DNA of 56,566 nucleotides from Paraburkholderia unamae (GCF_003268775.1 NZ_QLSU01000049.1:1-56566), one strand, 5' to 3'. Counted from the first letter of the stretch, positions 7,962 through 17,007 are shown. The notes: generated by a model not told the origin, from the letters alone. Numbers and translations are program-made.

Positions 7962-8776
7962 TGGGCTGGCTGGATCATGAAGTGGCGTTGATCACGGGCG
8001 GCGGATCGGGGCTCGGACTCGCACTCGTCGAACGCTTTCTGGAAGAAGGCGCGCGCGTGGCCGTGCTCGAACGCTCGGCGGAAAAGGTCGCGGCTTTGCG
8101 CGAGCGCTTCGACTCACAACGCGTGATTGCCGTGCAGGGCGACGTCACCTCGTACGCCGACAACGAGCGCGCCGTGAGCGCCGCCGTCGAAACCTTCGGC
8201 AAGCTCGACACCTTCGTCGGCAACGCGGCGATCTGGGATCACGCGTCGGGCCTCGTCGATCTCTCGCCCGAGCAACTCGACAGCGGTTACGAGGAGCTTT
8301 TCTCGATCAACGTGAAAGGCTATCTGTTCGGCGCGAAAGCCGCGGCGCGCGCGCTCATCGCGAGCGAAGGCAGCATGATCTTCACGCTCTCGAACTCGTC
8401 GTTCTACCCCGGCGGCGGCGGGCCCTTGTACACCGCGAGCAAGCATGCGGCCGTGGGCATCATCCGCCAGCTTGCCTATGAGCTTGCGCCCAAGGTGCGC
8501 GTGAACGGCGTTGGGCCGTGCGGCATGGCGAGCGATTTGCGCGGCCCCGCCTCGCTCGGCCAGCAGGACCTGCGCATCATGGACTCGCGTTCGCCCGAAG
8601 CGATCGCGAGCATCCTGCCGCTGCAATTCTTCCCGCAGGCCGCCGACTTCACGGGCCCTTATGTCATGCTCGCCTCGCGTGCGAACAATCGCGTGCTGAG
8701 CGGCGTGATGATCAACGCGGACGCGGGCCTGGGCATTCGCGGCATTCGTCACGCGGCGGGCGGACTGCATCTGTAA
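7961..8776 (+). CDS. hcaB: Phenylpropionate cis-dihydrodiol dehydrogenase HcaB
   Basis: A 271-residue short-chain dehydrogenase/reductase that rearomatises the cis-dihydrodiol made by HcaEFCD to the 2,3-dihydroxyphenyl compound used by MhpB. It shows the NAD motif TGGGSGLG (residues 12-19), NAAIW, the serine region LSNSSFYPGGGG and the catalytic YTASK (Y157, K161). The SNSSFYPGGGGPLYTASKHA pattern is characteristic of aromatic cis-diol dehydrogenases. It overlaps hcaC by one base and precedes hcaD by 13 bases. Confidence 0.93.
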   Translation: MGWLDHEVALITGGGSGLGLALVERFLEEGARVAVLERSAEKVAALRERFDSQRVIAVQGDVTSYADNERAVSAAVETFGKLDTFVGNAAIWDHASGLVDLSPEQLDSGYEELFSINVKGYLFGAKAAARALIASEGSMIFTLSNSSFYPGGGGPLYTASKHAAVGIIRQLAYELAPKVRVNGVGPCGMASDLRGPASLGQQDLRIMDSRSPEAIASILPLQFFPQAADFTGPYVMLASRANNRVLSGVMINADAGLGIRGIRHAAGGLHL

Positions 8777-8789
8777 CGGAAAATACAAC

Positions 8790-10034
8790 ATGAACGCCTC
8801 GACCATCGTCATCGTCGGTGCCGGCCAGGCGGGTGCGCTCGCCGCCGCCGAACTGCGCCAGCAAGGCTACGCGGGCCGCGTCGTATTGATCGGCGAGGAA
8901 GCGCACGCGCCTTACGAGCGGCCGCCGCTCTCGAAAGACGTACTGCTTCAGCCACAAACGGCGCGCTGTGCCATTCACGGCGAGACCTTCTACACCGAGC
9001 GGAACATCGCGCTGAGGCTCGGCGCGGCCGTGACCGCGCTCGACGCGCAGGCGCGCACCGTCACGCTCGATAGCGGCGAGTCGATCGCCTTCGACAGCTT
9101 GCTGCTCGCCACAGGCGCGCGCGTGCGCCGCCTGCCGGTGCTCGACGCGCTCGGCGGCCTCGGAGAAAGCGTGCACACGCTGCGCACGCTCGACGACGCC
9201 CAACGCCTCGTGCCCGTGCTGCAACCCGGCAAGCGTGTGCTGCTGGTGGGCGCGGGCGTGATCGGCCTCGAACTCGCCTCGAGCGCGGTCGAACTCGGCG
9301 CGCAGGTCGCGGTGATCGAGCAGGCCCCACGCGCGATGGCGCGCTGCGCGCCGCCCGTGCTGACCGAAGCGCTGTGCGACCTGCACCGTGCGCGCGGCGT
9401 GGCGCTGCATCTGAGCTCGCCGCTCGCGGCGGCGGCGCGTGAGAACGGCGAGATCGTGCTGACGCTCGAAGACGGCACGCGCGTTGCGGGCGATGCGGTG
9501 ATCTACGGCATAGGCGTCGTCCCGGAGACCGCGCTCGCCGAGGCGGCAGGCCTGCGCGTGGACAACGGCATCGTGATCGACGCGCAGTGCCACACCTCGT
9601 GCGCGCACATCTACGCCGCCGGCGACGCCGCCAGCCAGTGGGACGAAGCGAGCGGCCGCCACCAGCGCCGCGAAACATGGGAGAACGCGAACCGCCAGGC
9701 GCAAACCGCCGCGCGCGCGATGCTGGGCCTCGCGCCCGAAGCGGAGCAAGCGCACGAAGCGGACTGGTTCTGGACCGATCAATGCGGCCTCAACATCCAG
9801 TTCGCGGGCGATATGGCCGCGCCGGAGTGGCTCGCGCGCGGTTCGCTGGCCGCGCCGCCTTGCGTGTTGTTCGGCCTCGATGGCGAAGGCGCGCTGGTTG
9901 GCGCGATCACCGTGAACCAGGGCCGCGACATGCGCAGCGCCAAGGCATTGATCGTCAAACGCGCGCGCATTGCCCGCGAAACGCTCGCCGATCCCGCGCA
10001 GAACCTGCGCAATCTGGCGCGCGAATTCGCCTAG
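8790..10034 (+). CDS. hcaD: Phenylpropionate dioxygenase ferredoxin reductase HcaD
   Basis: A 414-residue FAD/NAD(P) reductase that passes electrons from NADH to ferredoxin HcaC. It has the FAD motif IVGAGQAGALAAAELR (from about residue 7), the family signature YERPPLSKDVL (about 45), the NADH-binding motif LVGAGVIGLELASSAVELG (about 150) and the second FAD motif IYAAGDAASQW (about 270). Gene order hcaEFCBD is the same as in E. coli. The 99 bases to the next feature (tRNA-Val) contain that tRNA's promoter, so the operon ends here. Confidence 0.93.
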   Translation: MNASTIVIVGAGQAGALAAAELRQQGYAGRVVLIGEEAHAPYERPPLSKDVLLQPQTARCAIHGETFYTERNIALRLGAAVTALDAQARTVTLDSGESIAFDSLLLATGARVRRLPVLDALGGLGESVHTLRTLDDAQRLVPVLQPGKRVLLVGAGVIGLELASSAVELGAQVAVIEQAPRAMARCAPPVLTEALCDLHRARGVALHLSSPLAAAARENGEIVLTLEDGTRVAGDAVIYGIGVVPETALAEAAGLRVDNGIVIDAQCHTSCAHIYAAGDAASQWDEASGRHQRRETWENANRQAQTAARAMLGLAPEAEQAHEADWFWTDQCGLNIQFAGDMAAPEWLARGSLAAPPCVLFGLDGEGALVGAITVNQGRDMRSAKALIVKRARIARETLADPAQNLRNLAREFA

Positions 10035-10092
10035 GGGTTCGCAGGCAAGCGCCCTCGAAAACACGGTGTTTCATCCGAATCGAGAAAAGCAC

Positions 10093-10121
10093 TTGCAAGC
10101 ACGCGCGGGTGTCTCTATAAT
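10093..10121 (+). promoter_or_regulatory. Promoter of tRNA-Val
   Basis: TTGCAA (10093-10098), a 17-base spacer, and a perfect TATAAT (10116-10121), followed by the tRNA 12 bases later. It is the best sigma-70 match noticed in the window and fits a highly expressed stable RNA. Confidence 0.88.
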
Positions 10122-10133
10122 TCGCCGCTCAAC

Positions 10134-10210
10134 AGGCTCGTAGCTCAGTTGGTTAGAGCACCACCTTGACATGGTGGGGGTCGTTGGTTCGAATCCAATC
10201 GAGCCTACCA
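10134..10210 (+). tRNA. tRNA-Val (anticodon GAC)
   Basis: A 77-base tRNA with encoded CCA. The acceptor AGGCTCG pairs fully with CGAGCCT; the D arm contains AGCTCAGTTGGTTAGAGC, the anticodon arm is CCACC-TTGACAT-GGTGG with anticodon GAC at 10168-10170, and the T arm contains GGTTCGAATCC. The D, anticodon and T arms are almost those of E. coli tRNA-Val(GAC). Isolated tRNA genes are common integration sites, but no integrase lies next to this one. Confidence 0.97.
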
Positions 10211-10252
10211 ACGAACATGCAGTAAAGAAGTTGTACCTTGCAGCATCTTGTG

Positions 10253-10291
10253 AATGACGCATTCCCTCGCGGGTCTGCGTCATTTTGTTTT
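10253..10291 (+). terminator. Rho-independent terminator after tRNA-Val
   Basis: AATGACGCA (10253-10261) pairs with TGCGTCATT (10276-10284), with additional CCC/GGG pairing in the loop, followed by a T-rich tail. It lies 42 bases after the tRNA. Confidence 0.75.
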
Positions 10292-10423
10292 GGTGCGCGC
10301 TAATGACACGCACTACTATCCATAGCGCGCAACCACGCGCATAGCTTCGCAGAAATCGTCGGTTCTTCTCACGCGGCAAGCCTGCTTGAATGGACGCTCC
10401 ACGTCCAGCCGAGGAGACTTTCG

Positions 10424-11365
10424 ATGTCCGACGTTCAAACGCCACGCCCCGCCGTTTCCGTTCCGTCCGCGCCACACACCGAAACCACGCTCGACCTTCA
10501 TCGCGTCGCGGGCCACATTGGCGCGCGCATCGACGGCGTGCGTCTTCACGCCGATCTCGATCCGGCAACATTCGACGCCATCAACGCCGCCTTGCTGCGC
10601 CACAAAGTGCTCTTTTTCCGCGGCCAGCAGCATCTCGACGACGCCGCGCAGGAAGCCTTCGCGCGCCGCTTTGGCGTGACGGTCGCGCATCCCACGGTGC
10701 CCTCGGTGGAAGGCGGCAGTCTGCTCGAACTCGATTCGCTGCATGGCGCACGCGCCAATTCGTGGCACACCGACGTCACCTTCGTCGACGCCTACCCGAA
10801 AGTTTCGATCCTGCGCGCCGTGGTGATTCCGCCATTCGGCGGCGATACGGTATGGGCGAACACGGCCGCAGCCTACGCGCAATTGCCCGAACCGCTGCGC
10901 GCGCTGGCCGACACGCTCTGGGCGTTGCACACCAACGCCTACGACTACGCCGCCAGGCACGCAAACGCCGACAGCGCGCAACTCAAGCGCTATCGCGAAG
11001 TCTTCACGTCGAAGGTCTACGAGACCGAGCATCCCGTGGTGCGCGTGCATCCGGAAACGGGGGAGCGCACGCTCGTGCTCGGCCACTTCGTTCAGCGTAT
11101 CAAAGGGCTTTCCGTGACCGACTCGGCGCACCTGCTACAGGTCTTCCACGAGTACGTGACGCGGCTCGAACACACGGTGCGCTGGAACTGGCAGGAGGGC
11201 GACGTGGCGATCTGGGACAACCGCGCCACCCAGCACTATGCGATCAACGATTACGGCGACGCGCGCCGTATCGTGCGGCGCGCAACCGTGCGCGGCGAAG
11301 TGCCGGTGAGCATCGACGGCCGTGAAAGCGTGGTCGTGCGCGAAGAAGGCGGGACCCTGCAATAA
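10424..11365 (+). CDS. TauD/AtsK-family Fe(II)/2-oxoglutarate dioxygenase
   Basis: A 313-residue member of the TauD family, whose members release sulfite or sulfate from alkylsulfonates or alkyl sulfates, or act on related substrates such as 2,4-D. The iron ligands are the HxD pair H115/D117 in WHTDVTF and distal H271 in HYAIND; R282 is the likely 2-oxoglutarate-binding arginine. A GAGGAGA ribosome site supports the start. It stands alone: no sulfonate ABC transporter is adjacent, and it is convergent with the next gene (11 bases apart). The substrate cannot be told from sequence; taurine is less likely because of the missing tauABC. Confidence 0.85.
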   Translation: MSDVQTPRPAVSVPSAPHTETTLDLHRVAGHIGARIDGVRLHADLDPATFDAINAALLRHKVLFFRGQQHLDDAAQEAFARRFGVTVAHPTVPSVEGGSLLELDSLHGARANSWHTDVTFVDAYPKVSILRAVVIPPFGGDTVWANTAAAYAQLPEPLRALADTLWALHTNAYDYAARHANADSAQLKRYREVFTSKVYETEHPVVRVHPETGERTLVLGHFVQRIKGLSVTDSAHLLQVFHEYVTRLEHTVRWNWQEGDVAIWDNRATQHYAINDYGDARRIVRRATVRGEVPVSIDGRESVVVREEGGTLQ

Positions 11366-11376
11366 GGGAAAGCGCG

Positions 11377-12624
11377 TCAGCGGCCCGGCGCGAATGCGTC
11401 GCCGTCGATCGGCAGTTCGCGCTGCGCCAGCAGATCGGCCAGCAGTTGCGCACTGCCGAGCGCGAGCGTGAAGCCCAGCGCGCCGTGACCCGTGTTGAGC
11501 CACAGGTTGTGAAAGTGCGTCGCACCGATCAGCGGCTTGCTGTCCGGCGTGGCGGGCCGCATGCCGGTCCACGTCTGGATGGCGTCGTAGTCACCCGCGG
11601 CGGGAAACGTTTCGCGCGCCTGACGCGTGAGCAGCGCGATGCGCGCGGTGTCGGCGCCTGGGTTCATACCCGTGAGATCGACCATGCCCGCAATGCGCAG
11701 GCGCTCGCCGAGCGGCGCATAGACGACCTTGTGATGCGCGTCCGTCACGGAAACACGCGGCGCGCCCTGCGCGTTTGCCTGGGGCAGCGTGAGGCTGTAG
11801 CCCTTGAGCGGATACACGGGCACGCTCACGCCGAGCGAGGCGAGCATCGGCTGACTCTGGAAGCCGAGGCACACGACGAACGCGTCGGCCTCGATGTCGC
11901 CCTGCGAGGTTTGCGCGGCCAGCACGCGCAAGCCCTTCGTACGCAGTCCTGAGAACTCCGTGGCGAGTTGCAGGGCCACGCCGTCGCGCTGCGCCGCGTG
12001 CGCGAGGCCGCGCGTGAACCGGTCGCAATCGGCGGCCTCTTCGCCCGGCGTGTGAATGCCGCCCGCAATCTCGCCGCCGATATGCGCGAGCGCAGGTTCG
12101 AGCGCGACGCACGCCGCGCCGTCGAGCGCATGCTGCACGCAGCCCAGTTGCGCCTGATACCCGGCCTGGCGGCGCGCGCCCTCGAAACCGTCCCGGTCGC
12201 GATACACCACGAGCTTGCCGTTGCGCACGTAGTCGAACGCCAGCGATTCACGCTCGACCACCTCATGCATGAGGCGCTGGCTCAGAAAGCCAAGGCCGAG
12301 CAATTCCGACGTGGTCGCCTGGCTGCGCGCACGCGTGCAGGCGCGCAGGAAGGCGGCGCACCAGCGCCATTGGTGCGGATCGAACCGCGGCACGAAGCGC
12401 AACGCGGCGTCGCGCGAGAGCAGCCATTGCGGCAGCTTCGGCAGCACGGACGGGTCGGCCAGCGGCGCGACATAGCTATAGCTGAGCTGGCCGCCGTTGG
12501 CGTGACTCGTTTCGCGCGCCACGTCCGCATGGCGCTCCACGAGCGTCACCTCATGCCCATCACGGGCGAGCGCGTACGCCGTGCTCACGCCGATCACCCC
12601 ACCGCCCAACACGCAAACTCGCAT
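11377..12624 (-). CDS. dadA: D-amino acid dehydrogenase small subunit (DadA-like)
   Basis: A 415-residue FAD-dependent DAO-family oxidoreductase. It starts with the dinucleotide motif VLGGGVIGVSTAYALARDGH and has SHANGGQLSYSYVAPLADPSV, a pattern typical of DadA, plus the C-terminal WTGMRPATPDSKPLIG and NTGHGALGFTLALGSAQLL. DadA oxidises D-alanine and other D-amino acids to 2-oxo acids on the inner membrane. The start at MRVCVLGGG leaves no extra N-terminal leader before the FAD motif. No racemase gene (dadX) follows; paralogues with other amine substrates exist, so the gene symbol is tentative. Confidence 0.82.
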   Translation of the reverse strand: MRVCVLGGGVIGVSTAYALARDGHEVTLVERHADVARETSHANGGQLSYSYVAPLADPSVLPKLPQWLLSRDAALRFVPRFDPHQWRWCAAFLRACTRARSQATTSELLGLGFLSQRLMHEVVERESLAFDYVRNGKLVVYRDRDGFEGARRQAGYQAQLGCVQHALDGAACVALEPALAHIGGEIAGGIHTPGEEAADCDRFTRGLAHAAQRDGVALQLATEFSGLRTKGLRVLAAQTSQGDIEADAFVVCLGFQSQPMLASLGVSVPVYPLKGYSLTLPQANAQGAPRVSVTDAHHKVVYAPLGERLRIAGMVDLTGMNPGADTARIALLTRQARETFPAAGDYDAIQTWTGMRPATPDSKPLIGATHFHNLWLNTGHGALGFTLALGSAQLLADLLAQRELPIDGDAFAPGR

Positions 12625-12724
12625 AGTCCGTTCTTCTCTTTCGCTTGCGGCCGAACCCTCACGGCCCACGCCACCAGTCTCGCCCGGAACCCTACGGAAC
12701 TCAATTGCGATTTGCGCGCGGGGT

Positions 12725-12739
12725 ATAACCTCAGGTTAA
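12725..12739. promoter_or_regulatory. Perfect palindrome upstream of dadA
   Basis: ATAACCTCAGGTTAA contains the exact 6-1-6 inverted repeat TAACCT-C-AGGTTA about 100 bases upstream of the dadA start. It looks like a LysR-type regulator site and resembles the sequence at the galR start (53035-53050). No regulator gene is next to dadA. Confidence 0.45.
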
Positions 12740-12752
12740 AGGGGCCACGCGC

Positions 12753-12786
12753 AAAAAAGGGGCGCTGCCTCTCGGCACGCCCCTTT
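12753..12786 (-). terminator. Rho-independent terminator of the chemoreceptor gene
   Basis: On the minus strand a long stem (AAAGGGGCG/CGCCCCTTT with inner TGCC/GGCA pairing) is followed by six T. It lies 65 bases downstream of the chemoreceptor stop. Confidence 0.85.
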
Positions 12787-12851
12787 CGGCTTACCCCTTT
12801 CGCCTCGCGCCGCGAACGTTGCCTGCGCAACGGCTTGCGCGCGCGGCGCGC

Positions 12852-14489
12852 TCAGGCCAGCGCTGCCGCACCCCCGTGCCCCGCCAGCGCCGGCGCTTCG
12901 GCCGCCGCCGAGCGCGCGGCGCGATGATGCGCGCCCGCCCCGCCGCCCAGATTGAACACCGCCACGGCTTCGCGCAGCGCGTCGGCCTGTGCTTCGAGCG
13001 ACTGCGCGGCCGCCGCCGCTTCCTCCACGAGCGCCGCGTTGCGCTGCGTGACCTCGTCGATCTGCGCAATCGCGCGGTTCACCTGCTCGATGCCGTCGCT
13101 CTGCTCGTGCGTCGCGGTCTCGATCTCGTTCATGATCGCGCTCACGCGCGCCACCGCGCCGCGCGCCTCGTCCATCGTGCGGCGGGCGTCGTCCACGAGG
13201 CGCGCGCCCGCGCCCACCGTCGCCACCGAAGCGGCGATCAACTCCTTGATCTCCTTGGCCGCCGTGCCCGAGCGCTGCGCGAGGCTGCGCACTTCGCTTG
13301 CCACCACCGCGAACCCGCGCCCCTGCTCGCCCGCGCGCGCCGCTTCCACGGCTGCATTGAGCGCGAGGATGTTGGTCTGGAACGCAATGCCCTCGATGAT
13401 CCCGGTGATCTCCTCCACCTTGTGCGAAGAAGCCGAGATGTCGTTCATCGTCGCGTTCACGCGTGCCACTACATCGGCGCCGCGCGTGACCGTGTCGAGC
13501 GCGCCCTGGGCGAGCCCGCTCGCCTCTTTCGCGCCCGCCGTGTTGTGGCGCACCGCCGCCGAAAGCTCCTCCAGGCTCGCCGCCGTTTGTTCGAGCGCCG
13601 CGGCCTGCTGCGACGTGCGATCGGAGAGATCGACGTTGCCCGAGGCGATCTGCTTCGCGCCCTGGGTGATTTCGTGGGTGCTGCCGCGCACGCGCGAAAC
13701 GGTGCCAACAAGGCCATCGCGCATGGTCTGTAGCGCGCTGAGCAACCGGCCCATTTCGTTGTTCGAGCGCACCTTCACCTCCACGGTCAGGTCGCCCGCC
13801 GCGATGCGCTCGAAATGGCGGATCGCATGATTCACCGGCTTGACCACGGCGGCGGCGAGCGCCGCGCGCGCGACCACGCCGATCGCCACGCCCACCACGG
13901 CGATCACGCCGAACACGATGAGCGAAAGGCGAAAGCGCTCGGCGGCGGTGTCGGCGTCGTGCTGCTGGCGCGCGACCTGCCAGTTCTCCAGCGCTTCGAT
14001 CGCCTTCGCGTAGGCGCCGTAATAGCGGTCGGCGGTCTCGCCCTGGATCGTGCGGAAGGTGTTGAAGTCGTTGTCGACCAGCGCCTTGTACTCGGGTTCG
14101 AGCGCCTGTTCGACGAGCGCCTGGCGCGCGCCGCTCACGGCCTGGGCGAGGTGCGCCTCGTCGGCGCTTTCGAACGGGCCGGCGCTGTAGAGCGCGAACT
14201 CCTTGTTCGAATTGACGAGCACCTGGTGCGCCTTTTCGAGCAGGCCATCGGTCGCCTTGCCGACGCTAAAGAGCGTTTCATAGCCGCCAAGCGCCAGGCG
14301 CACCTGGAGCAGGCGCTCGGAACTGGTCTTGAGCGCATCGAGCGACTGCGCGCCGCGCTGGGTGTCGTGGAGGCTGTCGTTGGTGATCTTGAGCGCGCCG
14401 TAAGACACGCCGATCACGATCAGCAGGAATGCGACGAAGATACCGATAACGAGCGTAAGCCCACCGCGAATGGTGATGTTTCCAGGCAT
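12852..14489 (-). CDS. Methyl-accepting chemotaxis protein (Tsr/Tar-like)
   Basis: A 545-residue transmembrane chemoreceptor. TM1 is at about residues 9-33, a periplasmic four-helix-bundle (Tar-type) ligand domain follows to about 189, TM2 is at about 190-215, then HAMP and the long signalling hairpin. The hairpin tip, IEGIAFQTNILALNAAVEAARAG... , is near residues 365-400 and is well conserved. The C terminus lacks an NWETF-type tether for CheR/CheB. The start is set at MPGNITIRGG, which has a GGAGA ribosome site and places TM1 at the N terminus. The ligand is unknown. It is monocistronic and ends at a clear terminator. Confidence 0.92.
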   Translation of the reverse strand: MPGNITIRGGLTLVIGIFVAFLLIVIGVSYGALKITNDSLHDTQRGAQSLDALKTSSERLLQVRLALGGYETLFSVGKATDGLLEKAHQVLVNSNKEFALYSAGPFESADEAHLAQAVSGARQALVEQALEPEYKALVDNDFNTFRTIQGETADRYYGAYAKAIEALENWQVARQQHDADTAAERFRLSLIVFGVIAVVGVAIGVVARAALAAAVVKPVNHAIRHFERIAAGDLTVEVKVRSNNEMGRLLSALQTMRDGLVGTVSRVRGSTHEITQGAKQIASGNVDLSDRTSQQAAALEQTAASLEELSAAVRHNTAGAKEASGLAQGALDTVTRGADVVARVNATMNDISASSHKVEEITGIIEGIAFQTNILALNAAVEAARAGEQGRGFAVVASEVRSLAQRSGTAAKEIKELIAASVATVGAGARLVDDARRTMDEARGAVARVSAIMNEIETATHEQSDGIEQVNRAIAQIDEVTQRNAALVEEAAAAAQSLEAQADALREAVAVFNLGGGAGAHHRAARSAAAEAPALAGHGGAAALA

Positions 14490-14895
14490 GAGGTCTCCGT
14501 TGCGTTTTTTGTGTTCCAACCGATGCGGTTTGGTGCATCCGGGCGCACGCTCGCATCTCGTTTCGGCTATCGGCATGCGGCGCGCGGCGCTGCATAGGGG
14601 AAATCCATGATGCGCGCAGGGCTACGCGGCCTTGAGCGCGGCTCGGCGGAAAAATGCCGGGAAGCCTTGCCGCGCAAAGGTTTGCGGGGTTGCCGGGCGA
14701 TCGGGCGCGGCCTCGCGCGCTCCACCGGAAGCGTTCTGTCAGACTGGCGAGCGATTCGTGCTATCGTTTTGCCTTAGCCGATTGGTTATTTTGTTTAACT
14801 AGTTGATTCAGGCCGCTACGCAGCCGGCCGCGGGCGTGACGCCACCGGGCTCCCTCCGGCCCGCCGCGTTTTCGTCCCTTCCTCTCCGCTCGATC
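14490..14895. other. 406-bp intergenic region between divergent chemoreceptor and sulfur transporter
   Basis: No gene is supported here. It must hold the promoters of both divergent genes. The section near 14780-14810 is AT-rich (around TTGGTTATTTTGTTTAACTAG) and is the likeliest promoter area of the transporter gene; no confident hexamer pair or flagellar sigma-28 site was found for the chemoreceptor. Confidence 0.5.
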
Positions 14896-16122
14896 ATGTC
14901 CGACCTTTCCACGCCGCTCGCGCGCGCGCCGCGCCGTCTCGACTCCATCAATCCGAAGCCGCTCGGCATCGCGCTTCTGCTCGTCGCGCTCGGCGCCGTG
15001 TATCTCGCGCAGACCGTGAGCGCGCGCCAGGCGGCGCTCTACGTGGTCGGCGCGCTGCTCGGCATGACGCTTTATCACGCCGCGTTCGGCTTCACTTCGG
15101 CATGGCGCGTGTTCATCGCCGATGGCCGCGGCGCCGGCCTGCGCGCGCAAATGGTCATGCTCGCCATTGGCGTGCTGCTGTTCTTCCCCGCGCTCTCGGC
15201 GGGTTCGCTGTTCGGCCACCCGGTCACGGGCCTCGTTTCGCCGGCGGGCACCTCGGTCATCGTCGGCGCGTTCATGTTCGGCGTGGGCATGCAACTGGGC
15301 GGCGGCTGCGCCTCGGGCACGCTCTATACGGTAGGCGGCGGCAGCACGCGCATGGTCATCACGCTCATCGCCTTTATCGTCGGCTCCGTGGTCGCTACCG
15401 CGCACATGCCGTTCTGGACGTCGATGCCGCAGCTCAAGCCGCTTTCGCTCGTCAATGCGCTCGGCGTCGCGCCCGCCATCGCGCTGAATCTCGTGGTGTT
15501 CGCGCTCATCGCCGCGCTCACCGTGGTCATCGAAAAGCGCCGCCACGGCCACCTCGTCAACGAGCCGCAGCGCGCGCCGCACACCTCGCCGTGGCTGCAC
15601 GGCCCGTGGCCGCTGCTCGCCGGCGCCGTGGCGCTCGCGGTGCTCAACTTCGCGACGCTCGCACTCTCGGGCCGCCCCTGGGGCGTGACTTCGGCGTTCG
15701 CGCTGTGGGGCGCGAAGGGCTTTGCCTCGCTCGGCATCGACGTGGCGAACTGGAAGTACTGGACGGCCGGCCCCAATGCCGCCGCGCTCGCCGCCCCGGC
15801 GAGCCACGACGTCACGACCGTCATGGACATCGGCATCGTGCTCGGCGCCATGGCCGCCGCCTCGCTCGCGGGCCGCTACGCGCCCGTGTGGCGCATTCCG
15901 CTGCGCTCGCTGCTCGCGGCCGTGATCGGCGGGCTGCTGCTCGGCTACGGCGCTCGCCTCGCGTATGGCTGCAATATCGGCGCGTATTTCAGCGGCATCG
16001 TTTCGGGCAGCCTGCACGGCTGGCTGTGGCTCGTGTGCGCGTTCGCCGGCAATGTGCTCGGCACGAAGCTGCGCCCGCTGTTCGGGCTCGAAGTCGAGCG
16101 CGTGAAGAACACGGGCTGCTGA
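14896..16122 (+). CDS. YeeE/YedE-family sulfur-compound (thiosulfate) transporter
   Basis: A 408-residue polytopic inner-membrane protein with about ten hydrophobic segments. Two conserved cysteine motifs are plain: GGGCASGTLYTVGGG in the first half and YGCNIGAYFSGI near the C terminus, the hallmark of YeeE/YedE (TsuA-like) proteins that relay thiosulfate through cysteines in the membrane. The start MSDLST is chosen because the 31-codon in-frame extension upstream looks non-coding and the first TM begins about 25 residues after it. No TusA/TsuB-like partner follows; the gene ends with a terminator. Substrate is inferred from family. Confidence 0.85.
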   Translation: MSDLSTPLARAPRRLDSINPKPLGIALLLVALGAVYLAQTVSARQAALYVVGALLGMTLYHAAFGFTSAWRVFIADGRGAGLRAQMVMLAIGVLLFFPALSAGSLFGHPVTGLVSPAGTSVIVGAFMFGVGMQLGGGCASGTLYTVGGGSTRMVITLIAFIVGSVVATAHMPFWTSMPQLKPLSLVNALGVAPAIALNLVVFALIAALTVVIEKRRHGHLVNEPQRAPHTSPWLHGPWPLLAGAVALAVLNFATLALSGRPWGVTSAFALWGAKGFASLGIDVANWKYWTAGPNAAALAAPASHDVTTVMDIGIVLGAMAAASLAGRYAPVWRIPLRSLLAAVIGGLLLGYGARLAYGCNIGAYFSGIVSGSLHGWLWLVCAFAGNVLGTKLRPLFGLEVERVKNTGC

Positions 16123-16157
16123 GCCGCTGCTCACTGCGGCCGCACGCAGAAATGACG

Positions 16158-16187
16158 AAGGGCAAGGCATTGCGCCTTGCCCTTTTT
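16158..16187 (+). terminator. Rho-independent terminator of the YeeE/YedE gene
   Basis: AAGGGCAAGGC pairs perfectly (11 bp) with GCCTTGCCCTT across a 5-base loop and is followed by a T run. It sits 35 bases after the stop. Confidence 0.9.
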
Positions 16188-16227
16188 CCATGGTCCGGCG
16201 CTATTTTTGCCGGAGCGGACTGCCCGC

Positions 16228-16815
16228 CTAGATGCTCAGGCGCGAAACCTTGGTGCCCGCCAGCGAGACATCGGCCATGAGACCCGCGTTGGTGAGCACG
16301 AAGGCTTCCACCGGGTGCGTGGCCGTATTGGTGTCGATCACGCCGTTGGCGCCCACGGTCACGAGCGCGACCGAAGCATCGGCGCCCGCCGCCCAACCGT
16401 CCGTCGCGCGGAATTTGTCGAGTGCATCCTGCGTCATGAAAGCGAAGATGAGCGCCTTCGACTGCGCGCCCGCCTGGAGGCCGAACGAGCCCGAGACGGT
16501 GCTGTAATAGCCCACGCTCGCGCCGCCCACACGCAGCGCGCCTTCGCCATACTGCGCACCGACGATAAAGCCGGCTTGCAGCACTTCCGGGAACACCAGG
16601 ACGCCGCGCGACTTCGCGAGGAGTTCGTGAGAGCCCTTCACGGTCGAGAAGAGCCGCGACAGCGTGCCGTCGACGGACGCGTCGATCGACTGCCGCTTGG
16701 ACATGTTGGTCGCCGCCGTCGAATTCGAACCCGTGGTCGTCGTACAGCCCGCGAGCGCGAGACCGCCCGAAGCGAGCGTCACCGCCGCCGTTAGCATGAA
16801 GTTGCGTCGTTGCAT
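16228..16815 (-). CDS. YSC84/SYLF-domain lipoprotein
   Basis: The 195-residue protein has a lipoprotein signal (lipobox LALAGC, C24) followed by a SYLF/YSC84-like domain, seen in SRGVLVFPEVLQAGFIVGAQYGEGAL and GSFGLQAGAQSKALIFAFMT. Such proteins are common predicted outer-membrane or periplasmic lipoproteins of Burkholderia; the function is not known, and the eukaryotic domain binds phosphoinositides. The start codon is the ATG that begins MQRRNF, directly before the signal peptide. It is alone between two terminators/gaps but near the DUF2950/DUF3300 pair on the same strand. Confidence 0.85.
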   Translation of the reverse strand: MQRRNFMLTAAVTLASGGLALAGCTTTTGSNSTAATNMSKRQSIDASVDGTLSRLFSTVKGSHELLAKSRGVLVFPEVLQAGFIVGAQYGEGALRVGGASVGYYSTVSGSFGLQAGAQSKALIFAFMTQDALDKFRATDGWAAGADASVALVTVGANGVIDTNTATHPVEAFVLTNAGLMADVSLAGTKVSRLSI

Positions 16816-17007
16816 TTGGTTATCTCCACACGAATGAGAGTGCGGGGTAGTCGCAGCAAACCACATGCCCGACCCCGCCGCGCCCAGTTGACACAGATCG
16901 GCTTCAGGCGACACCAACGTCGCCTTGACCTGATTGTGCCCGAATTATGCGTGGAGCGTATGACGGAGGACTCCGTCAGCAAATCCCGACCATGCCAACG
17001 GCAATGC

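Noticed and set aside
10134..10300. tRNA-Val as an attachment site of a genomic island
   Set aside because: No integrase follows and no copy of the tRNA 3' end was seen nearby.
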